From NCBI GenBank assembly GCA_020060625.1, contig JAGUZU010000051.1, positions 1 through 64,000 of the forward strand: a stretch of DNA of 64,000 bases, written 5' to 3'. Shown here one piece after another: positions 15,824 to 24,684 of this stretch. The translations under genes were made by a program, and so were the position numbers. This DNA comes from Anaerolineales bacterium (lineage in GTDB: Bacteria; Chloroflexota; Anaerolineae; Anaerolineales; Villigracilaceae). The notes under the pieces were generated by a model, which was not told the origin of the DNA, did not search any database, and saw nothing but the letters and a program-made list of their open reading frames with translations. The first letter of the stretch is position 1. The number at the start of each line of letters is the position of its first letter.

Positions 15824-17950
15824 ATGCTCAATCGGATAAAAACCCTCGCCTCTCTCTTTCTCGAACTTGGTCCACGTTGGTCAGCCTTTCGCCTCGCCTA
15901 CGCCTTCCGCCTCCGCACCGGACTCATCCGACTGCAAACCCCACAATACGCCTGGGCAGACCGTCCGCTCAAGCATTGGCTCAAACCGGACATCCCCTCC
16001 GAACCCAACACTTACGCCGCATGGCGGAAACAAAACGCCCCAAAATTTTTCTTTGACTCACCGTACCGCAACATTCATGTTGCGACTCGCAAGATAAATC
16101 TTGCGGTACAGGAAGCGGACCGCCTCCTCAACGGCGAACTCAAATACTTCTCCCACGAATATCGCCAAACAGGTTTCCCCCCTGCATGGCATGATGGAAA
16201 TCAAAAACACTGGTCCCAAATCTCCGATGATCATGTCATTGCGAGGAGGGCTCTTGCACTTCCCGACGAAGCAATCTCCACCAATATGGGGGCTGCTTCG
16301 GCAACGAACGCCTCGCAGCGACATGATGACATCAAATTCATCTGGGAACCAAACCGCTTCGCCTTCGTCTTCACCCTCGTCCGCGCCTACGCCGCCAGCG
16401 GGGACGAAAAATATCCCCAAGCCTTCTGGCAATTGATCCAAGACTGGGCGGAACACAATCCCCCCAACACCGGCGCCAACTGGAAAGACGGACAAGAAAT
16501 CGCCCTCCGTCTCATGGCATGGACCTTCGGCTTTTATGCCTTCATCCACTCCCCATCTACAACCAACCTACAAATTTCCAAATTTACCAATTATGTAGCC
16601 GCTCAAGCGGAACACATCCACAAAAACATCGCCTACGCCATCTCCACCCGCAGCAACCACACCATCAGCGAAGCCTTCGGTCTATGGATGGTCGGTCTAC
16701 TTTTCCCCGAACTCAAACACGCCGAAACATATTTCAACATTGGCAGAAAAATCCTCGAAGAAGAAGCAACCAAGCAAATCTTTCCCGATGGCAGTTACGC
16801 CATGTACTCCCTCAATTACCATCGCTTCATTTTGCATTTATATCTCTACGCCATCCAACTCGGCGAACTCAACCACTTTCCACTTTCCGCTCAACTCAAA
16901 ACCTCCATCAAAAATTCCATCTCGTACCTCTCCCACCTCATTGACCCCGCCACAGGGCAGATGCCCATCTACGGCTCCAACGACGGTGCATTAGTCCTTC
17001 CGCTCAACAACTGCGACTTCACCGATTATCGTCCGCTTTTGCAATTAGGCTCTGTCATCACCACAGGTCAACCCATGTTTGAAGCGGGCGAATGGGATGA
17101 AGATGTCTATTGGTTATGTGGAGAACAAACCCTCATCCCCAACCCTTCTCCCATTGGGAGAAGGGAGTCAGAGTCCCCCTCTCCTAACGGGAGAGGGGTT
17201 AGGGGTGAGGGAGAAATTTCCTTCCCACACGGCGGAACCTACATCCTTCGCAACGACAACTCCCGCGCCTTCCTCCGCTGCACAAACTTCACCTCCCGCC
17301 CCTCCCACGCCGACCAACTCCACATGGATTTATGGGTGGGCAGTCACAACATCGCCATTGACGCGGGAACCTACCTCTACAGCGGCGAAGGTCGAAGATG
17401 GCGCAACGGACTCGCCCGCACTTCCGCGCACAATACCGTAACTGTAGACGACAAAGACCAAATGACCCTCATTAGCCGTTTCACATGGACAAATTGGGCG
17501 AAGGGCAACGTTCTCAAGCACACCGATAATCTCTGGCAGGGTGAACACGACGGCTACAAACCCGTCCGCCACAAACGCACCGTCATGGCGCTCGAAGGGG
17601 ATAGGTGGCTGGTGGTTGATGACCTTGAAGCAAACGAGCCTCATCATTACGCCTTGCATTGGTTGTTGAATGATGTGCCATTCGTAAAAAACAAAAACTC
17701 GATTCACCTGAATTATGAATCGAGTATATACAAAATCCAAACCGGCTTGACAAATGGTGAAGGAAAATTCTCCATCCTCCGCGCCGACCCCAACTCCACG
17801 CGCGGATGGCGTTCGCGCTATTATGGTCACAAAGAACCCGCGATTTCACTTTTGCTTGAAACCGATCAACGCACCGTTCGTTTCTACACTTTCTTCGGTT
17901 TTGAAAATGACTCCGCAAACCAATATCTCAAAACCGCTCAAATAAAATGA
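15824..17950 (+). CDS. Heparinase II/III-like family protein
   Basis: Heparinase II/III-like N-term and C-term (SRAFLRCTNF.SRPSHADQLHMDLWVGSHNIAIDAGTYLYSG); contains three in-frame palindromic repeats. Confidence 0.8.
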   Translation: MLNRIKTLASLFLELGPRWSAFRLAYAFRLRTGLIRLQTPQYAWADRPLKHWLKPDIPSEPNTYAAWRKQNAPKFFFDSPYRNIHVATRKINLAVQEADRLLNGELKYFSHEYRQTGFPPAWHDGNQKHWSQISDDHVIARRALALPDEAISTNMGAASATNASQRHDDIKFIWEPNRFAFVFTLVRAYAASGDEKYPQAFWQLIQDWAEHNPPNTGANWKDGQEIALRLMAWTFGFYAFIHSPSTTNLQISKFTNYVAAQAEHIHKNIAYAISTRSNHTISEAFGLWMVGLLFPELKHAETYFNIGRKILEEEATKQIFPDGSYAMYSLNYHRFILHLYLYAIQLGELNHFPLSAQLKTSIKNSISYLSHLIDPATGQMPIYGSNDGALVLPLNNCDFTDYRPLLQLGSVITTGQPMFEAGEWDEDVYWLCGEQTLIPNPSPIGRRESESPSPNGRGVRGEGEISFPHGGTYILRNDNSRAFLRCTNFTSRPSHADQLHMDLWVGSHNIAIDAGTYLYSGEGRRWRNGLARTSAHNTVTVDDKDQMTLISRFTWTNWAKGNVLKHTDNLWQGEHDGYKPVRHKRTVMALEGDRWLVVDDLEANEPHHYALHWLLNDVPFVKNKNSIHLNYESSIYKIQTGLTNGEGKFSILRADPNSTRGWRSRYYGHKEPAISLLLETDQRTVRFYTFFGFENDSANQYLKTAQIK
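16063..16109. repeat. 47-bp palindromic repeat inside the heparinase ORF
   Basis: GTACCGCAA...TTGCGGTAC terminal inverted repeat plus two inner hairpins. Confidence 0.8.
16230..16327. repeat. 98-bp palindromic repeat (family A copy 1) inside the heparinase ORF
   Basis: ATCATGTCATTGCGAGG...CCTCGCAGCGACATGAT; shared with 19198-19293. Confidence 0.85.
17130..17211. repeat. 82-bp palindromic repeat inside the heparinase ORF
   Basis: CCCTCATCCCCAACCC...GGGGTTAGGGGTGAGGG. Confidence 0.85.
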
Positions 17951-17973
17951 CCGCGGAGTGATTATCGTCCACG

Positions 17974-18022
17974 GTCAATCGTCAATCGTCAATCGTCAAT
18001 CGTCAATCGTCAATCGTCAATC
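17974..18022. repeat. Tandem heptamer GTCAATC x7
   Basis: Direct reading; seven perfect units. Confidence 0.97.
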
Positions 18023-18024
18023 GA

Positions 18025-19185
18025 CTAATCCAACCTTTGCAGGATGTGACTGACTGCTGTGGATGCCGGTCCGCCCAGCGACTGGATCAACCCGAACTTT
18101 GCATCCTTAACCTGGTTCGCCTCAGCCTGACCTCGTAACTGGATCGCCGCTTCGACGGCTTGATACACACCGGCGCCGCCGCCGGGGAATCCGCGCGCTT
18201 TCATGCCGCCCATCGTCGCGCAGGGGATTTTTCCCGTCCTGCTGATCTCGCCGTCCTCGGCGAGACGCCATCCCTTACCTTTGATCGCAAACCCAACCGC
18301 TTCGAGTTGCATTGCAGCATAGATGCTGAAGGTATCGTGATACTCGAAGAAGTCAATGCCATCCAGCGTCAAGCCGACTTGCTTTATCGCCTTGCCTGCG
18401 GAGAGTTGCGCCGTGTCGAAGTACAACATGTCCTTGCGGTCGTGCAGCGCCAACGTATCGGACGACGCCCCGGAGCCAGCAATCTTCACGAGTGGATTCG
18501 TAAAACTGGACGGGAGCAGCTCGCGGCGAGTCAGAACGAGCGCGGCAGCGCCATCCGCATTGGGAGCCATGTCGAACATGTTGAGCGGGTCACTGATCAT
18601 CTCGGCTTTGGCATAAACCTCTGGCTTGATGGCTTTGCGGAACATGGCATGTTTGTTGCGCGCTCCGTTTTCGTGGGCGGTTAATGCGAATCCCGCGAAC
18701 CCGTCTTTGGGGACTTCGTACTCGTGCATGTAACGCTTCATCAACAGCGCGGCTTGGGCGGCGGGAGTCATGCCTTGTACCGCTTCAAAATCCGAATCGG
18801 ATTGGGTTGCAAGCGCCTCATCCACTGCCGCACCGACCTTGTCGGTGAACTTTTCCACGCCGACGACCAGTGCCACATCTACAAATCCGCTGGCGACGGC
18901 AAGATAACCCTGTCGAAGCGCCGCCCCGCCCGAAGCCCCTGCCGCTTCGACGGTCACCGCTTCGATGCCGTTCAGTCCGGCAAAGTCCGCGAGCAGCGCG
19001 CCGACGTGTGCCTGACGCGAAAGGTTGGGTGCGAGCATATTGCCCACGAATAGCGACTGCGGCTTGAGCCCGCCCGCGTCCCTGATCGCGTCCTGAATGG
19101 CGGCAAAAGCAAGGTCACGCAGACTAAGTTCCCAATGCTCGCCGACTTCAGTTTGTCCAATTCCTGCAATAACGACGTCTGTCAT
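18025..19185 (-). CDS. Thiolase-family acyltransferase (mevalonate type)
   Basis: MTDVVIAGIGQTEVGEHWELSLRDLAFAAI; thiolase motifs. Confidence 0.9.
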   Translation of the reverse strand: MTDVVIAGIGQTEVGEHWELSLRDLAFAAIQDAIRDAGGLKPQSLFVGNMLAPNLSRQAHVGALLADFAGLNGIEAVTVEAAGASGGAALRQGYLAVASGFVDVALVVGVEKFTDKVGAAVDEALATQSDSDFEAVQGMTPAAQAALLMKRYMHEYEVPKDGFAGFALTAHENGARNKHAMFRKAIKPEVYAKAEMISDPLNMFDMAPNADGAAALVLTRRELLPSSFTNPLVKIAGSGASSDTLALHDRKDMLYFDTAQLSAGKAIKQVGLTLDGIDFFEYHDTFSIYAAMQLEAVGFAIKGKGWRLAEDGEISRTGKIPCATMGGMKARGFPGGGAGVYQAVEAAIQLRGQAEANQVKDAKFGLIQSLGGPASTAVSHILQRLD

Positions 19186-19197
19186 GTACTCACCTTT

Positions 19198-19293
19198 TGT
19201 CATTGCGAGGAGGGCGCCAGCCCGACGAAGCAATCTCGCTCGTTGAGTTGGAGATTGCTTCGGGCAAAAAGCAAGAACGCCCTCGCAATGACA
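19198..19293. repeat. 96-bp palindromic repeat (family A copy 2)
   Basis: TGTCATTGCGAGG...CCTCGCAATGACA perfect 13-bp termini. Confidence 0.9.
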
Positions 19294-19300
19294 GGATAAT

Positions 19301-20380
19301 TTACTTCAGCGCCAACTTGCCGCGGAAGCGGACATACGTGGCGTAATCGATCTCTGTCCGCCGCGCAATGTATTCCTGAGTCTTCGTGGCAAGGTTTTGC
19401 CTGGCAGTCACTTTATCAGTGACGGTAATGTCGAAGGCGTCGGAGCCAGCCCCGGAGCCGAAAGAGACGACGAGGATTCGGTCACCGGGTTGGGCGATGT
19501 CGAGAGTCGCAGTCAGCCCGATCATCGCTGCGCCCGCGTATGTATTTCCGATCGTGCCGACGAGCAAGCCGGGTTCGATCTGTTCGGCGGAGAATCCAAG
19601 TTGTCCCGCCACGCGCTGCGGAAACTTGACGTTCGGCTGGTGGAAGATCGCCCACTTGTAATCCTTGGCAGTGGAGCCCATCGCTTCCATCAAATGCGTG
19701 GCGGCTTCGGTGATGTGCTTGAAGTAGGCGGGTTCGCCCGTGAAGCGCATGCCGTGTTCGGGATATTTCTGATATTCGCGCCGCCAGAAATCGGGCGTGT
19801 CGGTGACGTAGGAATACGAGGCGTTGATGACCGCCAACGACTCTTCGGCGGGACCGAGGATGTACGCGCCGCCGCCCGCGCCCGCGGTGTATTCGAGCGC
19901 GTCGCCAGGCTTGCCCTGCGCGGTGTCCATGCCGATTGCCATGGCATAGTGACCCATGCCCGAGCCGACCAGACCCATCGCGGCGACGAGCGCCTCAGTA
20001 CCAGCCTTGCAGGCGAATTCCCAGTCCGCGGCTTGCGTGTTGGGAACGGCGCCAATCGCTTCAGCGACCAAAGTGGAAGTTGGTTTCACCGCATAAGGGT
20101 GCGACTCTGATCCGACCCAGACCGCCCGCAATTCGGTCGGGTCGATCTGCGCCCGTTTCATGGCGTTGCGCGCCGCTTCAATGGACATGGTGATCACGTC
20201 TTCATCCAGCCCAGGGACGGCTTTCTCCTTGATGGGGAGTCCGCCTTTGCCGCCCGTCCATACGCGTGCGACTTCCTTGGCGGGCAGGCGATAGCGCGGC
20301 ACGTACGCGCCATAGCCAATGATGCCAACGGGCTTGGCAGGTTTGAGGAGGGTGGGGGAGTGGGGGTGAGGGGTTGTCAT
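19301..20380 (-). CDS. Hydroxymethylglutaryl-CoA synthase (archaeal-type)
   Basis: [41 protein letters not shown]. Confidence 0.93.
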   Translation of the reverse strand: MTTPHPHSPTLLKPAKPVGIIGYGAYVPRYRLPAKEVARVWTGGKGGLPIKEKAVPGLDEDVITMSIEAARNAMKRAQIDPTELRAVWVGSESHPYAVKPTSTLVAEAIGAVPNTQAADWEFACKAGTEALVAAMGLVGSGMGHYAMAIGMDTAQGKPGDALEYTAGAGGGAYILGPAEESLAVINASYSYVTDTPDFWRREYQKYPEHGMRFTGEPAYFKHITEAATHLMEAMGSTAKDYKWAIFHQPNVKFPQRVAGQLGFSAEQIEPGLLVGTIGNTYAGAAMIGLTATLDIAQPGDRILVVSFGSGAGSDAFDITVTDKVTARQNLATKTQEYIARRTEIDYATYVRFRGKLALK

Positions 20381-20405
20381 TTAAACCTTTTATTGCAAGC
20401 GGCGT

Positions 20406-21149
20406 TTAATCAGGCTTGTAATTGCCGCTATTGAATTGGACAAGTTTAACCCAGTCAATATAACCATTCGATGGGTTACAAAACTTTGGAATAAACTCCA
20501 TCGCAAACATGTTGACTATTCCCGCCTTCTTTTTTGCAAAATCTTCATTGTGTTCTCTTGCTCTATATCCAATTGGTTCAACGATGTCTGTATATAGATT
20601 TGGATTCTCGCTAATCAAATACCAGAAATTTTGACCAACAATTTTCATGTAACCCCGCAAGAACGTAGTTCTTGTTTTCCCGTAACAAATTCCCAAAACT
20701 GGTTGAATGTTTGAAGAACGCTTTGATTGCTTCAATCTTGCAACGGCTGTTTTTAAGTCTTGTTCCAATTTATCTTGTTGAGAACTGTTGCCCCAATTTG
20801 GTCCAGATTTTATTGAGACAATGTAATGTGTGTCGTTGTTGAAGAACTCCAAATCTACACCTTGAGCCGTAGACTTATGACCCCCACAAGTTTTTTGAGC
20901 GACAAACACAGCCAACCCTTCAAGAAAGTCACCAAACAATTTTTCTTCGGATGAAGATAAAAAGGCGGACAACAAATCTTCGATGAGAGCGTTGGCAGTT
21001 AATAGATTTTTTGCTTTGAAAAGATATGGATTCTTTGTCAATAATTTTTCAAGCCTCAATTCCTCAAGCGATTTCAAGCGCCGTTGATGGAAATCAACAA
21101 TATTCTCGTTTACATAATCTCTCACATCGTTCAAGTTTATTGAATTCAT
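20406..21149 (-). CDS. Type II restriction endonuclease (PmeII-like)
   Basis: VDLEFFNNDTHYIVSIKSGPNWGNSSQ nuclease-like core, adjacent to methyltransferase. Confidence 0.75.
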   Translation of the reverse strand: MNSINLNDVRDYVNENIVDFHQRRLKSLEELRLEKLLTKNPYLFKAKNLLTANALIEDLLSAFLSSSEEKLFGDFLEGLAVFVAQKTCGGHKSTAQGVDLEFFNNDTHYIVSIKSGPNWGNSSQQDKLEQDLKTAVARLKQSKRSSNIQPVLGICYGKTRTTFLRGYMKIVGQNFWYLISENPNLYTDIVEPIGYRAREHNEDFAKKKAGIVNMFAMEFIPKFCNPSNGYIDWVKLVQFNSGNYKPD

Positions 21150-22036
21150 TTTTTGTGTCTCTTTCCATTTTTAGAAACAGAATATTTTGCCTTTTTCTCG
21201 GCAATTGTCGGTAACCGAAGTTGAGTTTCTAAAAGCCGTTGGTTTGATATCTCAACATATTCAGGACTAATATCAATTCCAACAAAATGCCGTCCCAGCT
21301 TTATAGCGGCTAATGCGGTTGTCCCTGAACCGACAAACGGATCTAAAACAACGTCTCCTGGCTTGGTAAACAATTTAATAAACCATTGTGGTAAATCAAG
21401 CGGAAATACCGCGCTATGATTTTTGTTGCCAGTTTCCGTTGCCATATGTAAAACATTGGTCGGATAAACCATATCTCTTCCAATCCAATTAGAAACATTT
21501 TTCCCGAAACCGCTGCCAGCCCTTGACTCGTCGCGTATTTTGTCGGTTTCGCTTAAATTTGCCAAACGGTCTTTTGCCCAATCGCCAATTGGAACCATAA
21601 CGGCTTCTTGGTACATAGCAAAAGCTTTCGCTTTGTTGAATTGAATAAGCCTTTCCCAATTGTCGCGAAAACGATTCGGCCATTTTCCTGGATAGGAATT
21701 TTTTTTGTGCCACATGAATTCTTCCGTCCAAAGCCACCCTTGTTCGCGCATTTTTAAAATTAAATCTATTACGTAAGTGTGGCGCTCACCGTCTACGACT
21801 CTTTCCTTGATATTTAAAATGAATGTTCCACTGGGTTTTAGAATGCGCTTAAATTCTGCGGCCTTAGGTAAAAACCATTCAACATAGTTATCTGGTTTGA
21901 TACCCCCATACGTTTTTGCGCGTTGGTCTGCGTAGGGGGGGGAAGTGAAAATTAAATCAATACAATTGTCGGGAAAATCTTGAAGAATTTTCTCGCAATC
22001 GCCTTGAAAGATTTTGTCAAAAATGTCTTTTGTCAT
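21146..22036 (-). CDS. Site-specific DNA methyltransferase (N4/N6)
   Basis: TSPPYADQR; DPFVGSGTTALAAIKLGRHFVGIDIS. Confidence 0.93.
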   Translation of the reverse strand: MTKDIFDKIFQGDCEKILQDFPDNCIDLIFTSPPYADQRAKTYGGIKPDNYVEWFLPKAAEFKRILKPSGTFILNIKERVVDGERHTYVIDLILKMREQGWLWTEEFMWHKKNSYPGKWPNRFRDNWERLIQFNKAKAFAMYQEAVMVPIGDWAKDRLANLSETDKIRDESRAGSGFGKNVSNWIGRDMVYPTNVLHMATETGNKNHSAVFPLDLPQWFIKLFTKPGDVVLDPFVGSGTTALAAIKLGRHFVGIDISPEYVEISNQRLLETQLRLPTIAEKKAKYSVSKNGKRHKK

Positions 22037-22103
22037 TTTTTTATTCTAACTGAAAAACTATTCTCTTTGAAAGAGCGCAAATATCAAATTATCGAATTTC
22101 AAG

Positions 22104-22165
22104 CCTTTTCACGATCTCTTCTTCTCAGTCAATCTGTACCGCTTTCTCCTCCACAATCTGCGAGG
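22104..22165 (-). pseudogene. Decayed copy of the HMG-CoA reductase C-terminal end
   Basis: Minus translation ASQIVEEKAVQID*EEEIVKR vs intact ASQMVAEKVVRIDRAEEILKG at 23290-23350. Confidence 0.6.
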
Positions 22166-22307
22166 CGCATTTCAGGGCTGGATTACACATACCAAAACTT
22201 TGACTTCAATCCTGCGTGCGGTTTTCAACGGATTGCTCCGCAGAGCGGATGCGCGGATGGTTGCACAACGGACTTTGACGCGGACTCGCGGGCTGAAACG
22301 GGTTTAT

Positions 22308-23041
22308 TCACCACTTGCGCGGCGTGTCCCCTTTTTCGATTTCATTTCTTGCTTTTGCAAGGGTTTTTAGCCACATGTCGAGGGTCTCTGGTCCGATGCG
22401 GGCGGCGTGTTCGGCAACTTCTTCTATATCAATCTGGTATTTACTGTATCCGCGCAGGCAAAAAAATAAAATGGCGAAAATGTCGTCGGGGTGTTTGTTT
22501 GACCTGCCTTCATTCCATGCTTGTAATTTTCCGATAATGATGTCCGTCGGTTGCGCAACCCACGCCTCAAATGGTTCTTCATTTTCATCGGTGAAGGTCT
22601 CGCGTATGCGGCGATCAAAGGCATGTTGATAATCAGGCTCGCGTTTCAAAGGAACGAGGTCTGCTTTTATGCCCTCACTCGAATCAATGATATTGAACAT
22701 AATTCCCATTTCAACAGAATTCTTCATCATTTCAGGGTCGGCATAGTAACGCGGGAGAGGGAATTTTTGGGAGAGGGCTTCATAATCGGTTTCACGTAGA
22801 TCTACAATGATGTCAATATCATGAGTGGCGCGGGTGATTCCATAGCGCGGCAAGCCGCAGCCAAAGTAAGTCGGATTGGCAATCCGACCTACGCGCAAAA
22901 TCTTCGCGGTAGGCGTAGTTTTTGCAGAGCAATACTATAGATTGTGCCGCCAAACGCTCCGACAATCATATAGGGCGCGCTGATTTCGTCCAATGCTTTC
23001 ACAGCACGGATGTAAAAATCAAGCATGTCCATATTTGCCAT
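22308..23041 (-). pseudogene. Nucleotidyltransferase (AbiEii-like) gene interrupted by a 95-bp palindromic insertion
   Basis: MANMDMLDFYIRAVKALDEISAPYMIVGAFGGTIY joins GITRATHDIDIIVDLRE when 22845-22939 is removed. Confidence 0.75.
22845..22939. mobile_element. 95-bp palindrome-containing insertion flanked by ATA direct repeats
   Basis: Contains TCGGATTGGCAATCCGA and GCGCGGCAAGCCGC; removal restores the ORF. Confidence 0.65.
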
Positions 23042-23282
23042 CCATGAAAATCAGATAATCCAGAATTTTCATGTTGATTTCCGATAACGAAAGGTTAGGG
23101 AACTTTCTTTTAAATGCAGTTCGCAAACCAGCGCGTATCATGGCGCTGGCGCGCAAGCTGGGATAAATTCTTTTTCCAGGCGGCATTTTTGCAAGTAACT
23201 CCATCTGTGCATGGTCAATTGTATTAAGTCCATCCACAATCGCGGAGATTTCTTCGGAGGTGAGAACGCGTTTTACATCCAT
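23019..23282 (-). CDS. Small hypothetical partner of the nucleotidyltransferase
   Basis: 87 aa; 3' end overlaps the nucleotidyltransferase start. Confidence 0.6.
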   Translation of the reverse strand: MDVKRVLTSEEISAIVDGLNTIDHAQMELLAKMPPGKRIYPSLRASAMIRAGLRTAFKRKFPNLSLSEINMKILDYLIFMDGKYGHA

Positions 23283-23286
23283 AAAC

Positions 23287-24612
23287 CTATTTTATCCCTT
23301 TCAAAATCTCTTCTGCCCTATCAATCCTCACCACCTTCTCCGCCACCATCTGACTGGCGACCTTTTCCACCAGTTCGCCTGTCGCGCCAGCGGCAATGGC
23401 AACCTGCCTTGCGTGCAGCGACATGTGTCCGCGTTGGATGCCTTCGGTGGCGAGGGCGCGCAGTGCCGCCATGTTTTGTGCGAGTCCCACCGAGACGATG
23501 ATCTCCGCCAGTTCGTTGGCGGTTTTCACGCCCATGAGTTTGACCGCCGCTTGCGCCGCCGGGTGAACCTTGGTCGCGCCGCCGACGATGCCCACCGCCA
23601 TCGGCATCTCAAGCGTGCCGACGAGGTTTCCGTCCGCGTCTTTGCCCCAAGTGGAGAGGGAGGCGTACCTGCCTGTCCGTGCCGCGTAGGCGTGCGCTCC
23701 CGCTTCGATGGCGCGCCAATCGTTGCCTGTGGCGATGACCACCGAGTCCACGCCGTTCATGATGCCCTTGTTGTGAGTGGCGGCGCGGTACGGGTCCACG
23801 GCGGCGAAGGCGTAGGCGGCGATGATGCCGTCGCGGACTTCCTCGCCACTGTAAGACAAATTTCCAATTTGTCCATTCGGCAAGTTGGAAACTTGCCCCA
23901 CGGATTCAAATGCCAGCGATTTGACAGGGATCGTACAGCGCGCGCGGGCGATTCTTCGGTCTGCCAGATTGGACAAAATCCGCAAATGGACTTTGCCGCC
24001 TGTGATCGCCTCAATTCTTGGCGCAAGTCTTTCGCATGCCGTATTGACAGCGTTTGCGCCCATCGCATCGCGCACATCATAGATCAGGTGAACAACCAAA
24101 AAGCCTCCGATTGGCGAATTATCGAATATTCGAACCTCGAGGTCTCTTGCGCCGCCGCCGAATTTTTTGAGGATGGGGTCGATGGAGTCTGCTTCGGCGA
24201 GGAGTTCTGCTTTATGCTCGTATAACTTGAGCTTCGCTTCATCTAAATTGGTGACATTGATGACCTGCATCTGCCCGATCATGAGCGGGTCGGTGGTTGT
24301 GGCGTGGAATCCGCCGCCTGCCCGGACGAGTTTCGCCATGAACGACGCGCCTGCCACGACGGATGGTTCCTCGATTGCCATTGGAACAAGCACGTCGCGT
24401 CCGTTGACCATGAAGTTGAGCGCAATTCCAAGCGGCAGGCTGTGCAAGCCGATCACGTTTTCGATCATGTGGTCGGCGGCTTCGGCGGAGAGTCCGCCTG
24501 AGGTCCATGCGGCAAGTTCGGGCGGAGTCGAAGAGGCGGGCGCGTCTGCTAGTTTGGCGCGGCGCTCGTCCAACGTCATATTGTAAAAACCGGAGATGCG
24601 GGAGGTTGTCAT
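23287..24612 (-). CDS. Hydroxymethylglutaryl-CoA reductase, class II-like
   Basis: DPYRAATHNKGIMNGVDSVVIATGNDWRAIEAGAHAYAARTGRYASLSTW. Confidence 0.95.
   Translation of the reverse strand: MTTSRISGFYNMTLDERRAKLADAPASSTPPELAAWTSGGLSAEAADHMIENVIGLHSLPLGIALNFMVNGRDVLVPMAIEEPSVVAGASFMAKLVRAGGGFHATTTDPLMIGQMQVINVTNLDEAKLKLYEHKAELLAEADSIDPILKKFGGGARDLEVRIFDNSPIGGFLVVHLIYDVRDAMGANAVNTACERLAPRIEAITGGKVHLRILSNLADRRIARARCTIPVKSLAFESVGQVSNLPNGQIGNLSYSGEEVRDGIIAAYAFAAVDPYRAATHNKGIMNGVDSVVIATGNDWRAIEAGAHAYAARTGRYASLSTWGKDADGNLVGTLEMPMAVGIVGGATKVHPAAQAAVKLMGVKTANELAEIIVSVGLAQNMAALRALATEGIQRGHMSLHARQVAIAAGATGELVEKVASQMVAEKVVRIDRAEEILKGIK
23855..23897. repeat. Twin-palindrome repeat inside the HMG-CoA reductase ORF
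   Basis: GACAAATTTCCAATTTGTC and GGCAAGTTGGAAACTTGCC, both 8+3+8 perfect. Confidence 0.9.
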
Positions 24613-24684
24613 AAGTTGTCCAAGTATAGGGTTGGGGTTCTTTCAAATTCTATCAAAATACGCCTGATTGATTATAATGTCTGT

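Noticed and set aside
17974-18022. Telomere-like or CRISPR repeat
   Set aside because: Simple perfect heptamer microsatellite with no spacers in the chromosome interior.
19397-20110. Plus ORF of 237 aa
   Set aside because: Antisense to HMG-CoA synthase.
23260-24225. Plus ORF of 321 aa
   Set aside because: Antisense to HMG-CoA reductase; contains translated repeat sequence.
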